Assembly: GCA_964629225.1 (NCBI GenBank)
Contig: CAZVQC010000010.1
Span: 1-63,480 of the forward strand
Direction: 5' to 3'
DNA: 63,480 bases
From: RUG14199 sp964629225
GTDB lineage: Bacteria > Bacillota > Clostridia > Oscillospirales > CAG-272
Below, one piece after another: positions 32,734 through 42,017 of the stretch. Numbering within the stretch: position 1 is the stretch's first letter; every line of letters starts with the position of its first letter. Made by a program: the position numbers and the translations under genes. The notes beneath the pieces are model-generated. The model was given only the letters and a program-made list of their open reading frames with translations. It ran no database searches and had not been told where the DNA came from.

Positions 32734-35082
32734 TTATCTGCCGATTATTGCAATGTTCAAAACATCGTCGGCTTTTGAAACCGGCTTGAACTCAAGTTTT
32801 TCCCGAATGGTACTGTCGATCTCCTCAAGATCCGGCAGATTATCTTTCGGTATGATGACTGTTTTAATGCCCGCTTTGTAGGCGGCAAATGTCTTTTCTT
32901 TGAGCCCGCCGATGGGGAGGACTCTTCCGGTGAGGGTTATCTCTCCCGTCATTGCAACATCGTGTCTCACGTTCTTTTTGCAAAGAGCACTTGCAAGGCT
33001 CGTCAGCATGGTGACGCCGGCAGAGGGACCGTCCTTCGGAGTAGCGCCTTCCGGAACGTGGATGTGGATGTCACAGTTCTTGTAAAAATCTTTGTCCACC
33101 GAAAGGTCTTCTGCGTGGGCCCGGATGTAGCTGACCGCAAGGTAGGCGGACTCTTTCATCACGTCTCCGAGAGTTCCCGTCAGTTTGATCTTGCCGTCAC
33201 CCGGCATGACGCTTGTCTCTACCTTAAGGACGTCGCCGCCGACACTGGTATAGGCGAGCCCGTTAACGACTCCGCAAAGGTCGTCGTCTCCCGCTTTTTC
33301 GCTGAAGTCGTGGGCAGGGCCGAGATATTTTTCGAGATTCTTCGGGCTGACGGTAACAGAACCGATCTCTCCGGATGCAATCTGCATTGCCACTTTTCGG
33401 CAGAGCTTTGCGATCTCCCGTTCGAGAGTTCTGACTCCCGATTCTTTGGTGTAGCCTGCTATTATCGCACTTACGGCTTCATCCTTGATGCGGATATTGC
33501 TCTTTTTCAGTCCGTGGCGTTCTCTTTGCTTCAGTATCAGGTGATTTTTTGCTATTTTCAGCTTTTCCTCGTCCGTGTAAGTATTGAGCTCTATTATCTC
33601 CATCCTGTCTGCAAGTGCTGGAGGCACGTCGTAGATGTTGTTTGCAGTGGCGATAAAAAGACAGTCCGAAAGGTCAAATGGCACTTCGAGAAAATGATCT
33701 CTGAAGTTTTTGTTTTGTTCTGGATCGAGTACTTCAAGCATGGCGGATGCGGGATCTCCCTGCACCGAGGATGCCATCTTGTCGATCTCATCGAGAAGTA
33801 TCACCGGGTTTCGAGTCCCCGCACTTTGCACTGCGGCGATGATACGTCCCGGCATGGAGCCGATATACGTCTTTCTGTGACCTCTTATTTCGGCCTCATC
33901 GTGGATACCGCCGAGTGAGACCCTTGCAAAGGTTCTTCCCATGGCGTTTGCTATCGACCGTCCGAGAGACGTTTTTCCGACTCCGGGAGGGCCGGCAAAG
34001 CAGAGTATCTGGCTCTTGAGATCGGGATTCAATTTCTTAACCGCAAGGAATTCGAGGATCCTCTCTTTCGGCTTTTCAAGACCGTCGTGATCTCTGTCGA
34101 GTATCGTCCTTGCGTTCTCAATATCGGTGCAGTCCTCGGTCACCTTCGTCCACGGAAGCTCAAGACAGGTATCAAGGTATCCCTTGATGACCGTCGATTC
34201 GGGGGAGCCAAAGGGCATTTTGGAAAGCTTTCCGACTTCCTTCGTCATCTTTTCGCGTATCTTTTCGTCGGCCTCGGCATCGAGAGAGAACTTCATGGCA
34301 TTGATCTTATCGAGGTATTCGTCGATATCGTCCGTGTCCTCTCCAAGCTCCTCTTTGATGACCTTCATCTTCTCTCTGAGGTAGTTCTCATACTGGGCTT
34401 TTTCGAGAGAGTGGGATATCTTTTTGTGGATAACGAGTTCCTCTTTGTAAATCTCCCGATCAGTCTCAAGCATCTTACAAACCAAGTAAGAGCGCTTTAC
34501 CTGATCGAATTCCGAGAGCACCTTCAATTTGTCCTCATAATTTCCGAGGGTAGAGTAGGCTATGTAATCGGCGAGCTGGGAGAGGTTGTGTATCGATCTT
34601 GCCGTCGACAGTATCTCTTTGTTTTCCGGCGGCAGGAGTTTTATCAGTGCTTCAAGCCCATTTATCATGTGCCGTCTCAGTGCTTCCTGCTTTACCGGGC
34701 TCAAAAAGTTCTCTGCCGGATATTCCTCGGGTATTACTTCCGCGTGAATGACTCCGTCGTCCTCTTTGAGAGCAACTATATCTCCTCTGCATATCCCTCG
34801 GAATCCGGCTTTTATGTCGGACTCTCCTGCCGAGAAGGAAGTCTCTATCCGTGCGATGACACCGATGTGATAGAGGTCGGATGTCTCCGGATTGTAGACG
34901 TCCTGATCGGAGCAGAAAGCAAGAAGGACGGTCTTGTCCGCCCCGTCGGCTTCCTTAAACGCCTTGATGAGCCCATCTCGCGTTATGTCATAATTTATCG
35001 GCACGAAGGGATAGGCCACGTATCCCGGTACCGGGATGACGGGAAGTATTATCCCCTGTATCGCTTCGTTTGAATTTTGCAT
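32734..35082 (-). CDS. lon: ATP-dependent protease Lon
   Basis: The 782-residue AAA+ protease has an N-terminal substrate domain (LPVIPVPGYVAYPFVPINYD onward), a coiled middle, and an ATPase domain with Walker A FAGPPGVGKTS and ILLDEIDKM. The C-terminal peptidase carries the Ser in DGPSAGVTMLTS and Lys in GGLKEKTFAAYKAG. It degrades misfolded and regulatory proteins. I start it at ATG 35082, with AAGGA six bases upstream; longer in-frame starts would overlap the promoter. It heads a nine-gene leftward unit that reaches rluB. Confidence 0.95.
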   Translation of the reverse strand: MQNSNEAIQGIILPVIPVPGYVAYPFVPINYDITRDGLIKAFKEADGADKTVLLAFCSDQDVYNPETSDLYHIGVIARIETSFSAGESDIKAGFRGICRGDIVALKEDDGVIHAEVIPEEYPAENFLSPVKQEALRRHMINGLEALIKLLPPENKEILSTARSIHNLSQLADYIAYSTLGNYEDKLKVLSEFDQVKRSYLVCKMLETDREIYKEELVIHKKISHSLEKAQYENYLREKMKVIKEELGEDTDDIDEYLDKINAMKFSLDAEADEKIREKMTKEVGKLSKMPFGSPESTVIKGYLDTCLELPWTKVTEDCTDIENARTILDRDHDGLEKPKERILEFLAVKKLNPDLKSQILCFAGPPGVGKTSLGRSIANAMGRTFARVSLGGIHDEAEIRGHRKTYIGSMPGRIIAAVQSAGTRNPVILLDEIDKMASSVQGDPASAMLEVLDPEQNKNFRDHFLEVPFDLSDCLFIATANNIYDVPPALADRMEIIELNTYTDEEKLKIAKNHLILKQRERHGLKKSNIRIKDEAVSAIIAGYTKESGVRTLEREIAKLCRKVAMQIASGEIGSVTVSPKNLEKYLGPAHDFSEKAGDDDLCGVVNGLAYTSVGGDVLKVETSVMPGDGKIKLTGTLGDVMKESAYLAVSYIRAHAEDLSVDKDFYKNCDIHIHVPEGATPKDGPSAGVTMLTSLASALCKKNVRHDVAMTGEITLTGRVLPIGGLKEKTFAAYKAGIKTVIIPKDNLPDLEEIDSTIREKLEFKPVSKADDVLNIAIIGR

Positions 35083-35139
35083 GTCGTTCCTTTCATGAGT
35101 CTCTTTCTCTTTTGCTGTCATGAAACAGTATTTCATATT

Positions 35140-35168
35140 ATTATAGCACGAAGCTGAGAAAAAGTCCA
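35140..35168 (-). promoter_or_regulatory. Promoter of the lon-to-rluB unit
   Basis: On the minus strand TGGACT (35163-35168), 17 bases, TATAAT (35140-35145). The -35 is weak. No CIRCE or CtsR-type repeat is seen. Confidence 0.6.
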
Positions 35169-35260
35169 TAGGTTTCGGCAAAAAAGAGAGGAAGTCTCCC
35201 GACGGTATTCGTCATCACGAAAGATTGTCCGTTTTTTTCGCCATATCCGCTTTTACTGAT

Positions 35261-35289
35261 TGACAGTTCGAAAAAAGTCGGCTATAATA
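35261..35289 (+). promoter_or_regulatory. Consensus promoter of the sufC-sufB pair
   Basis: TTGACA (35261-35266), 17 bases, TATAAT (35284-35289), 27 bases before the ATG. Confidence 0.92.
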
Positions 35290-35315
35290 TGGTGATAACA
35301 AAATCGGAGGAAACC

Positions 35316-36041
35316 ATGCTTGAACTTGAAAATGTCGGTTTCGGTGTCAACGAGGACGGAAAGAACAAAGAGATACTGAAGGACATCAGCCTTAAAATAG
35401 ATAACGGATTCGTAGCGATCACAGGCCCTAACGGCGGCGGAAAATCCACCCTTGCGAAGATAATTGCCGGTATCGTGACTCCCACGAGCGGCAGGATAAT
35501 ATTTGACGGTCGGGACATTACCTCTCTCGGTGTCACCGAAAGGGCGAGAGCCGGCATCAGCTTTGCCTTTCAACAGCCAGTCAGGTTCAAGGGGATCACC
35601 GTCAGAGACCTTATCTCCATCGCCGCAGGCGGAGATATTTCGGTGTCCGATGCCTGTTCGTATCTTTCCGAGGTTGGGCTCTGTGCGAAGGACTATGTCA
35701 ACCGCGAAGTGAATGCCTCTCTTTCCGGAGGAGAGCTCAAGAGGATAGAGATAGCTACCGTCATGGCGAGAGGGACCGGTTTTACCGTGTTTGACGAGCC
35801 TGAAGCGGGCATCGACCTTTGGAGTTTCAACAATCTCATCAGAGTGTTCGAAAAGATGCACGGCTCCGGCTCCGGCTCGATAATGATAATCTCTCACCAA
35901 GAGCGGATACTCAATATTGCGGACAGGATCATCGTTCTTTCAAACGGTGAGGTCATTGAGGACGGTACCGCAGAGGAAGTCATGCCTCATCTTGTGAACG
36001 GTTATTCCGTTTGCAGAACCCTTGAAGAAAAACTGAAATAG
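35316..36041 (+). CDS. SufC-like ATPase of a minimal SUF iron-sulfur system
   Basis: The 241-residue ABC ATPase starts at ATG 35316, with GGAGG six bases upstream. It has Walker A ITGPNGGGKSTLAKIIAG, the SufC-typical GISFAFQQPVRFKG Q-loop, signature ASLSGGELKRIEIA, Walker B TVFDEPEAGIDLWSFNNL and IISHQERI. SufC has no membrane partner and drives the SufB scaffold in cluster assembly. Only one SufB-like gene follows, and there is no sufS, sufU or separate sufD. This is the composition of the SufBC-only systems described as SMS. Confidence 0.85.
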   Translation: MLELENVGFGVNEDGKNKEILKDISLKIDNGFVAITGPNGGGKSTLAKIIAGIVTPTSGRIIFDGRDITSLGVTERARAGISFAFQQPVRFKGITVRDLISIAAGGDISVSDACSYLSEVGLCAKDYVNREVNASLSGGELKRIEIATVMARGTGFTVFDEPEAGIDLWSFNNLIRVFEKMHGSGSGSIMIISHQERILNIADRIIVLSNGEVIEDGTAEEVMPHLVNGYSVCRTLEEKLK

Positions 36042-36051
36042 GAGAATGACC

Positions 36052-36969
36052 ATGGACGAGATACAGAAGGATCTGTTGCTTAAGACCGCGGATCTTCACG
36101 AGATGCCCACAGGTGCCTACAACATCAGATCTAACGGCAAGGCAGCAGGCAGAAGAGTTACCGAAAGCATCGATATCGTGACCAAAGAGGACAAGCCGGG
36201 CATCGATATCATCATAAGACCCGGGACGAAGAATGAAAGTGTTCACATTCCCGTTATAATCTCCGAGACAGGTCTTTCCGACCTTGTGTACAACGACTTT
36301 TACATCGGAGAGGACTGCGACGTTTTGATTGTTGCCGGTTGCGGTATCCACAATTCCGGCGACAGCGAGAGCCGTCACGACGGTATCCACACTTTCCATG
36401 TGGGGCGTGGGTCGAAGCTACGCTACGTCGAGAAGCACTACGGAGAAGGTGTCGGTACGGGGGAAAACGTAATGAATCCCACCACCGTTGTGGAACTTGC
36501 GGAAGACAGTACTATGGAGATGGAGACGGTGCAGATCAAAGGTATTGCCTCAACTGTAAGAAACACGGAAGCAAAACTGTCGGACGGAGCGACTCTCATT
36601 ATTAAAGAGAAAATAATGACTAACGGTACTCAGTTTGCAAAGACCGATTTCACCGTGGATCTTGACGGTGTTGACTGCAGTGCCAACGTAGTTTCCCGTT
36701 CGGTGGCTAAAGACTCGTCGAGCCAGACCTTCATTTCCAATATCCGAGGCAACAACAAGTGCTACGGTCACACCGAATGCGATGCAATCATAATGGACAG
36801 CGCAAAGGTCGTAGCAGTCCCGAAACTTGAAGCCTGTCATATCGATGCTTCTCTTGTTCATGAAGCGGCAATCGGAAAGATCGCCGGAGAGCAACTGACA
36901 AAACTCATGACGTTGGGATTGACGGAAAAAGAAGCGGAGGAGCAGATAGTGAGCGGATTTCTTAAGTGA
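36052..36969 (+). CDS. SufB/SufD-like Fe-S scaffold protein
   Basis: The 305-residue protein is shorter than SufB of full SUF operons (about 470). The C-terminal half shows the conserved beta-helix end: CYGHTECDAIIMDSAKVVAVP, then VHEAAIGKIAGEQLTKLM and a final GLTEKEAEEQIVSGFL. HEAAIGKI holds the conserved His region for cluster binding, and several Cys (in DCDVLIVAGCGIHN, CYGHTEC, EACHID) could be ligands. I start it at ATG 36052, because the ATG at 36046 lies one base from GGAG. Ten bases separate it from the sufC-like gene. Confidence 0.82.
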   Translation: MDEIQKDLLLKTADLHEMPTGAYNIRSNGKAAGRRVTESIDIVTKEDKPGIDIIIRPGTKNESVHIPVIISETGLSDLVYNDFYIGEDCDVLIVAGCGIHNSGDSESRHDGIHTFHVGRGSKLRYVEKHYGEGVGTGENVMNPTTVVELAEDSTMEMETVQIKGIASTVRNTEAKLSDGATLIIKEKIMTNGTQFAKTDFTVDLDGVDCSANVVSRSVAKDSSSQTFISNIRGNNKCYGHTECDAIIMDSAKVVAVPKLEACHIDASLVHEAAIGKIAGEQLTKLMTLGLTEKEAEEQIVSGFLK

Positions 36970-37066
36970 TCTGCAAGCGGCCTGACATTCCTATTGGAAT
37001 AACTGTTATATTTGACCGCTTTTGAAAGGATCGCTTCCGAGAATACTGTTCGCAAGAGGAATTAGT

Positions 37067-37582
37067 ATGACCGAACGTGATGAACTTACGATAGTTGTCG
37101 AAGACAATTACGAGCCTTTGCTCAATTATTGCATGAGCCGTCTTAAAGGAGACCGTGAGACTGCGAAGGATATCGCCCAGACGGTAGTTACGATACTCGT
37201 GGATAAGTGGGATTGCCTTGATCGAACCAAAAACATGAAGGCGTGGCTCTACCGTACCGCCGACTTCATTATCAAAGCCTACCGCTCAAATGATATGTTC
37301 CAAAGAGAACTGTGCAGACCTCTCGAGGAGAAGGATATCAACGATGTTCAAATGGCATTTTACGACGATTATTTCAGCGGTGATGACGGCAAAAAGCTTG
37401 CTCTTGAATTTGAAATGATGATACCCGAAAAATTCAGAGCAGTCTTTCACAGCCGCTATGTGGAGGATATGACGCTCGAAGCCACCAGCAAAGACACGGG
37501 AATACCTTTGTCTACGGTGCATTTGTGGCTCGAAAAGGTCAAATCGATAATTTCGGAAGAAGTTAAAAAGCACGGGATCTGA
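37067..37582 (+). CDS. ECF-like RNA polymerase sigma factor
   Basis: The 171-residue protein has a sigma2-like region (YEPLLNYCMSRLKGDRETAKDIAQTVVTILVDKW and MKAWLYRTADFIIKAYRS) and a sigma4-like helix-turn-helix (MTLEATSKDTGIPLSTVHLWLEKVKSII). This is the size and layout of ECF sigma factors. The start is ATG 37067 with AGAGGA upstream. About 65 bases upstream is an inverted pair ATTCC/GGAAT (36987-37000) followed by GGAATAACTGTTATA, a possible ECF-type autoregulatory promoter. A membrane protein and a secreted peptide follow on the same strand. Confidence 0.75.
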   Translation: MTERDELTIVVEDNYEPLLNYCMSRLKGDRETAKDIAQTVVTILVDKWDCLDRTKNMKAWLYRTADFIIKAYRSNDMFQRELCRPLEEKDINDVQMAFYDDYFSGDDGKKLALEFEMMIPEKFRAVFHSRYVEDMTLEATSKDTGIPLSTVHLWLEKVKSIISEEVKKHGI

Positions 37583-37657
37583 TACAGTCGGCTCCAAGGC
37601 GGTTTTTTGACCGGGGACCGCGCGTTGGACTTCATATTCAGAGGAAAGGAGGACCGA

Positions 37658-38479
37658 ATGGACGTCAATCTCAGAAGATGCATCAAAAAATACAAAAATG
37701 GTCACAAGATAGAAAGCAAGTCAGACCTCATTCGTGCCCTCGATTCCATCATAGATGAGGAGATGGCTCGGCCGGACGGGGAGATCGATATTGACCTTGT
37801 GGACAAGGCAGTTGAGACATCCCTTCGATTGCAGGGCATAGAAGCCGCAAATTACGCCGATACAAAGGAGATGCTATTTGACACGGGTATTGGGCGTGTC
37901 GACATCAAAACGCTTGAAAAACGGCATAAAAAAGGCATCAGAAAGCGTTTTATCATCTATGCTGCCACCGCGGTGATCTTAGTGATATCGGTGGTGGTAT
38001 CGGGCTTTTCCATGAGCCTTCGTTATGAGGATATGTCGGGAGGTCTTATCAACAGCCTAAAGCCGGGTGCGCGGTACGATGATGGCAACTACGGTGTCAT
38101 CATGTCAAAAAGCTCAAAAACCTATGCCGATCTTGAGTCGGCGATAATAGGGGAGAAATTATCCGATTTCCCCACCTCAAAGAAATACGCAGATTTGTTA
38201 GACGGAGAAGTTCTTGCAGTCAGATACGGACATATTGCCGTAACCGCCTATTACCGCATCGACGGCTACGACCTTACGTATTCAGGCAACTGCCCCGATG
38301 CAGTATCAAAGCATATCCTGACAGATCCCGTTAGGATCGGTGGATTTGACGTGGCATTCTGCACCGTCGAAGAGAACTACCAGGCGACCTTTTACGTTGA
38401 AGATAACAGCTTTTACGTTCTGTCATGGTCAAAGGACGTTATCGAGGATTTCATACTGTCATTGGCAGTGAATCATTAA
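37658..38479 (+). CDS. Membrane protein, probable anti-sigma factor
   Basis: The 273-residue protein starts at ATG 37658 with AAAGGAGG upstream. About 100 cytoplasmic residues (DVNLRRCIKKYKNGHKIESK onward) precede a single transmembrane segment near residues 107-128 (FIIYAATAVILVISVVVSGF). An extracellular domain of about 140 residues follows, with two Cys pairs in CPDAV and FCTVEE. This one-pass layout directly after a sigma gene is typical of anti-sigma factors, but no named anti-sigma motif is recognisable. The outer domain may sense an extracellular signal. Confidence 0.6.
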   Translation: MDVNLRRCIKKYKNGHKIESKSDLIRALDSIIDEEMARPDGEIDIDLVDKAVETSLRLQGIEAANYADTKEMLFDTGIGRVDIKTLEKRHKKGIRKRFIIYAATAVILVISVVVSGFSMSLRYEDMSGGLINSLKPGARYDDGNYGVIMSKSSKTYADLESAIIGEKLSDFPTSKKYADLLDGEVLAVRYGHIAVTAYYRIDGYDLTYSGNCPDAVSKHILTDPVRIGGFDVAFCTVEENYQATFYVEDNSFYVLSWSKDVIEDFILSLAVNH

Positions 38480-38505
38480 AACAAGAAAATACAAGGAGAT
38501 ACAAA

Positions 38506-38922
38506 ATGAAAAAAACACTTGCATTCCTTATTGCGGCGGCAACGATCTTTGCTACTCTGCCTCTCACCGCTTTTGCTGTCGACACCGCTGATAACTACGT
38601 CTTCACTTATGGTGATATCGAAGTCTCTGTTCCGACAGACGGTGTGACAGAGGAGGAAGCGAAGAGCGTTGCGGACAGCATTGCAAGGCTCGAAGGCATT
38701 GCCGTTTGCGGCGGTCTTACCTCAATTGATGCCGAACCCCACAATTTGATCTGCTCCATAGCTGGACATAGCTTAACAACAACTTATCCAACCGCCACAG
38801 TTCATAAAGCCTACACAGACGCCCCCAGATGCGTCCAAAAAGACTATGAGCATCAGTACTGTTCAAGATGCGACTACACAAGTGATACCCTCCTCAAGAC
38901 CACCCGTATCTACTGTCACTGA
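38506..38922 (+). CDS. Small secreted Cys-rich protein
   Basis: The 138-residue precursor has a clear signal peptide (1-24, ending LPLTAFA) and AAGGAG before ATG 38506. The mature part has an acidic helix (VTEEEAKSVADSIARLEGIAV). A C-terminal Cys/His-rich tail follows: HNLICSIAGH, PRCVQKDYEHQYCSRCDY and a terminal YCH. The CxxC and spaced Cys suggest a disulfide or metal-bound knot. Similar tails occur in small secreted proteins of gut Clostridia, from memory, with no known function. Its place behind a sigma and anti-sigma-like pair suggests it is a target, signal or regulator of that pair. Confidence 0.65.
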   Translation: MKKTLAFLIAAATIFATLPLTAFAVDTADNYVFTYGDIEVSVPTDGVTEEEAKSVADSIARLEGIAVCGGLTSIDAEPHNLICSIAGHSLTTTYPTATVHKAYTDAPRCVQKDYEHQYCSRCDYTSDTLLKTTRIYCH

Positions 38923-39024
38923 TCACTCGAATCGAGGCTGTGATACGGTTGTTTATTTGAAGAGTAATAAAAGGCAGCAGAAGTGCCGAATAACTTAAAA
39001 TAGAAGCAAATGATATCAATAGAG

Positions 39025-39067
39025 TCGTCCCCCCTGCATAAACACCGTGCAGGGGGGCGTTTTTTAA
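39025..39067 (+). terminator. Terminator of the sigma cassette
   Basis: The 10-bp stem CCCCCCTGCA/TGCAGGGGGG (39029-39038 with 39048-39057) is followed by TTTTTT. Between the secreted peptide's stop (38922) and this stem about 100 bases show nothing recognisable. Confidence 0.88.
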
Positions 39068-39191
39068 TTTTGTTTTTTGTCTGCGGAAACAAAATGTGAG
39101 AAAAAAACGGGCAATGTAACAGATAGGGCATCAAGTCAAGTTATGATAGAAAGGTCAAAATCGGGAAAATAGAGCAAATTTGAGAAAACAG

Positions 39192-39220
39192 TGGAATTTC
39201 TCTGATGTTTGTGGTACAAT
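39192..39220 (+). promoter_or_regulatory. Possible secA promoter
   Basis: TACAAT (39215-39220) lies 17 bases after a poor TGGAAT (39192-39197); a second TACAAT follows at 39223. The rest of 39068-39191 shows no feature. Confidence 0.35.
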
Positions 39221-39274
39221 AATACAATACGGAAGTATTATCTGCGGGTATCCGCTAAAATGAACGGAGATATG

Positions 39275-42013
39275 ATGGCTAACATAATTACGAAAATTTT
39301 CGGTACTTACAGTGATCATCAGATCAAGAAGCTGATGCCGACGGTGAAGAAGATCGAGGACCTTGCGCCGGAAATGGCGAAGATGACTGATGCGGAGATG
39401 CGTCAGATGACGGACAGGTTCAAGGAGAGGCTCTCGGAAGGGGAGACACTTGACGACATTTTGCCGGAGGCCTTTGCTCTTGTCCGTGAGGCGGCTGACA
39501 GGGTGCTTGGTAAGAGGCCCTTCACAGTCCAGCTTATTTGCGGAATAGTTCTTCATCAGGGACGTATTGCGGAGATGAAGACTGGTGAAGGAAAGACTCT
39601 TGTTGCGGTTCTTCCTTCATATCTCAACGCATTGACGGGGAAAGGCGTTCACGTCGTCACAGTCAACGAGTATCTTGCCAAGGTAGGATGCGAGGAAATG
39701 GGGCGAGTTCACGAGTTTTTGGGGCTTACGACGGGTCTTGTTCTCAGCCACCAGAGCATTGAGGAAAAGAAGAAGGCCTATGCTTGCGACATAACCTACG
39801 GCACTAACAACGAGATGGGATTTGACTACCTTCGTGACAACATGGCGACATACAAGGAGCGCACCTGTCAGAGGGGATTCAATTTTGCGATCGTTGACGA
39901 GGTTGACTCCATCCTCATTGATGAGTCCAGGACTCCTCTTATAATATCCGGTCACGGTGACAAGGCGGACGATCTGTATCAGCGTGCCGACGATTTCGTA
40001 AAGCACCTCAGAAAATTCGTTATAAAAGAGATGGACAAGAAGGTCGACTATGACTCGGAGGATATTGATGCCGATTATATCGTTGACGAAAAGGCGAGAA
40101 ACACGGTACTTACCCTCAGCGGTGTTGAGAAGGCAGAAAAGTATTTTGACATCGAAAACTTCTCTGATCCGGAGAATTCCAAGATATCCCACCACGTTTA
40201 TCAGGCTCTCAAGGCTCACGGTATCATGAAGAGCGAAGTGGACTACATCGTCAAGGAAGGTCAGGTACTGATAGTAGACTCCTACACTGGTCGTATCATG
40301 CCCGGAAGACGTTTCTCCGACGGGCTTCATCAAGCTATCGAAGCCAAGGAGCACGTGGACGTTAAGAGTGAGAACCAGACTGTTGCAACGGTAACGCTTC
40401 AGAACTATTTCAGAATGTATTCGAAGCTTTCCGGTATGACGGGTACCGCTCTTTCCGAAGAAGAGGAATTCAGAGAGATCTACTCTTTGGACGTTGTGGA
40501 GATACCCACCAACAAACCCATGATAAGGATCGACCATCCGGATGCAGTCTACAAGACTGTGAGAGAAAAAGAAAATGCAGTGATCGAGCTTATCAAGTCC
40601 TGCCATGCAAAAGGGCAGCCTCTGCTTGTGGGCACAGTGTCCGTTGAAAAGTCGGAAGCACTTTCAAAGAAGTTGAAGGCGGCGGGCATTCCTCATAACG
40701 TGCTCAATGCAAAGTACCATGAGAAAGAAGCCGAGATCGTCGCACAGGCGGGTAAGAAGGGTGCTGTTACCATATCCACCAACATGGCCGGACGAGGAAC
40801 GGACATCCTCCTTGGAGGAAACGCCGAATATCTTGCCAAGGCGGAGATGAGAAAACTTGAATACGATGACGAGATCATTGCGCTTGCTACCGGCTCCTCG
40901 CAAAACGTTTCCGAGGAGGTCATGGAGGCAAGGCAGGTATTCAGGGATCTCTACAAAAAATATCAGGAGGAGATACGTCCCGAGGCAGAGGAGGTCTGCA
41001 AGGCGGGTGGTCTCTACGTTATCGGTACGGAGCGTCATGACGCGAGACGTATCGACAATCAGCTGAGAGGACGTTCCGGAAGGCAGGGAGACCCCGGCGA
41101 ATCCAAGTTTTTCGTGTCTCTTGAGGATGATTTGTGGAGGCTTTTTGCGGGAGACCGTGCCATCGAGATGTTCAAGCGCATTCCCGTTGAGGAGGGAAGT
41201 GTCATAGGCGAGCGCTCCCTTACGCCCGCTATTGAAAAAGCACAGAAGTCGATAGAAGGACGTCATTTCAACAGCCGTAAGACCGTTCTTCAGTATGACG
41301 ACGTTATGAATGAGCAGAGAAAGATAATCTATGCTCAGCGAAATGAGGTGCTTTCCGGCGAGGATCTCAGAGACAAGATCGTTAAGATGATCAGCGACAC
41401 AGTTAGCGAGGCGGTCGACAGTTACCTTCATGAGGACACCGTCGAAGCGTGGGATATTGACGGTTTGAAGTCAAAATATCTCGGACTTCTTGTCGGACCG
41501 GAGGATCTTGAGGACACGGAGGGGAAGGATCCCATCCGGTACCGTGAGGAGATACGCATCGAGCTTCTCGGACGCGCGAAGGCACTCTATGAGGAAAAGG
41601 AAAGACTTGCGGGGGCTGAGAGGATGCGTGATTTTGAACGTGCTGTCCTCCTTGCCAACGTGGATATGAAATGGATGGATCAGCTTGAGGCAATGGATTC
41701 CCTCATGGAGAGCATCGGACTTCAGGCCTACGCTCAGAGAAACCCCATCAGTGAGTACCGCATCTACGGCGGAGACCTTTTTGCCGACATGGTGGAACAG
41801 ATAAAGCAGGACACCGTAAGGTCGATACTGTCCGTCAAGATCACTACCGCAAGCACGGAAAGAAAGAATCATTACAATATTTCCGGCACGTCCGGCGGTG
41901 ATGATACTCTCAAGAAAAAGCCGGTAGTCAAGAGCAAGGACGACAAGGTCGGAAGAAACGATCCCTGCCCCTGCGGAAGCGGTAAGAAATACAAAAAGTG
42001 CTGCGGAGCATGA
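39275..42013 (+). CDS. secA: Preprotein translocase ATPase SecA
   Basis: The 912-residue motor drives proteins through SecYEG. Seen are Walker A MKTGEGKTLVAVLP, VNEYLAKVGCEEM, the DEVDSILIDESRTPLIIS Walker B, GMTGTALSEEEEF, STNMAGRGTDILLGG, the QLRGRSGRQGDPG motif, and the C-terminal zinc tail DPCPCGSGKKYKKCCG. I start it at ATG 39275 (MANIITKIFG), with GGAG five bases upstream; in-frame ATGs at 39260 and 39272 have worse spacing. Confidence 0.96.
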   Translation: MANIITKIFGTYSDHQIKKLMPTVKKIEDLAPEMAKMTDAEMRQMTDRFKERLSEGETLDDILPEAFALVREAADRVLGKRPFTVQLICGIVLHQGRIAEMKTGEGKTLVAVLPSYLNALTGKGVHVVTVNEYLAKVGCEEMGRVHEFLGLTTGLVLSHQSIEEKKKAYACDITYGTNNEMGFDYLRDNMATYKERTCQRGFNFAIVDEVDSILIDESRTPLIISGHGDKADDLYQRADDFVKHLRKFVIKEMDKKVDYDSEDIDADYIVDEKARNTVLTLSGVEKAEKYFDIENFSDPENSKISHHVYQALKAHGIMKSEVDYIVKEGQVLIVDSYTGRIMPGRRFSDGLHQAIEAKEHVDVKSENQTVATVTLQNYFRMYSKLSGMTGTALSEEEEFREIYSLDVVEIPTNKPMIRIDHPDAVYKTVREKENAVIELIKSCHAKGQPLLVGTVSVEKSEALSKKLKAAGIPHNVLNAKYHEKEAEIVAQAGKKGAVTISTNMAGRGTDILLGGNAEYLAKAEMRKLEYDDEIIALATGSSQNVSEEVMEARQVFRDLYKKYQEEIRPEAEEVCKAGGLYVIGTERHDARRIDNQLRGRSGRQGDPGESKFFVSLEDDLWRLFAGDRAIEMFKRIPVEEGSVIGERSLTPAIEKAQKSIEGRHFNSRKTVLQYDDVMNEQRKIIYAQRNEVLSGEDLRDKIVKMISDTVSEAVDSYLHEDTVEAWDIDGLKSKYLGLLVGPEDLEDTEGKDPIRYREEIRIELLGRAKALYEEKERLAGAERMRDFERAVLLANVDMKWMDQLEAMDSLMESIGLQAYAQRNPISEYRIYGGDLFADMVEQIKQDTVRSILSVKITTASTERKNHYNISGTSGGDDTLKKKPVVKSKDDKVGRNDPCPCGSGKKYKKCCGA

Positions 42014-42017
42014 CGGG

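Noticed and set aside
35083..35181. Upstream extension of lon
   Set aside because: It runs through the promoter TATAAT and lacks a binding site; ATG 35082 has AAGGA at the right distance.
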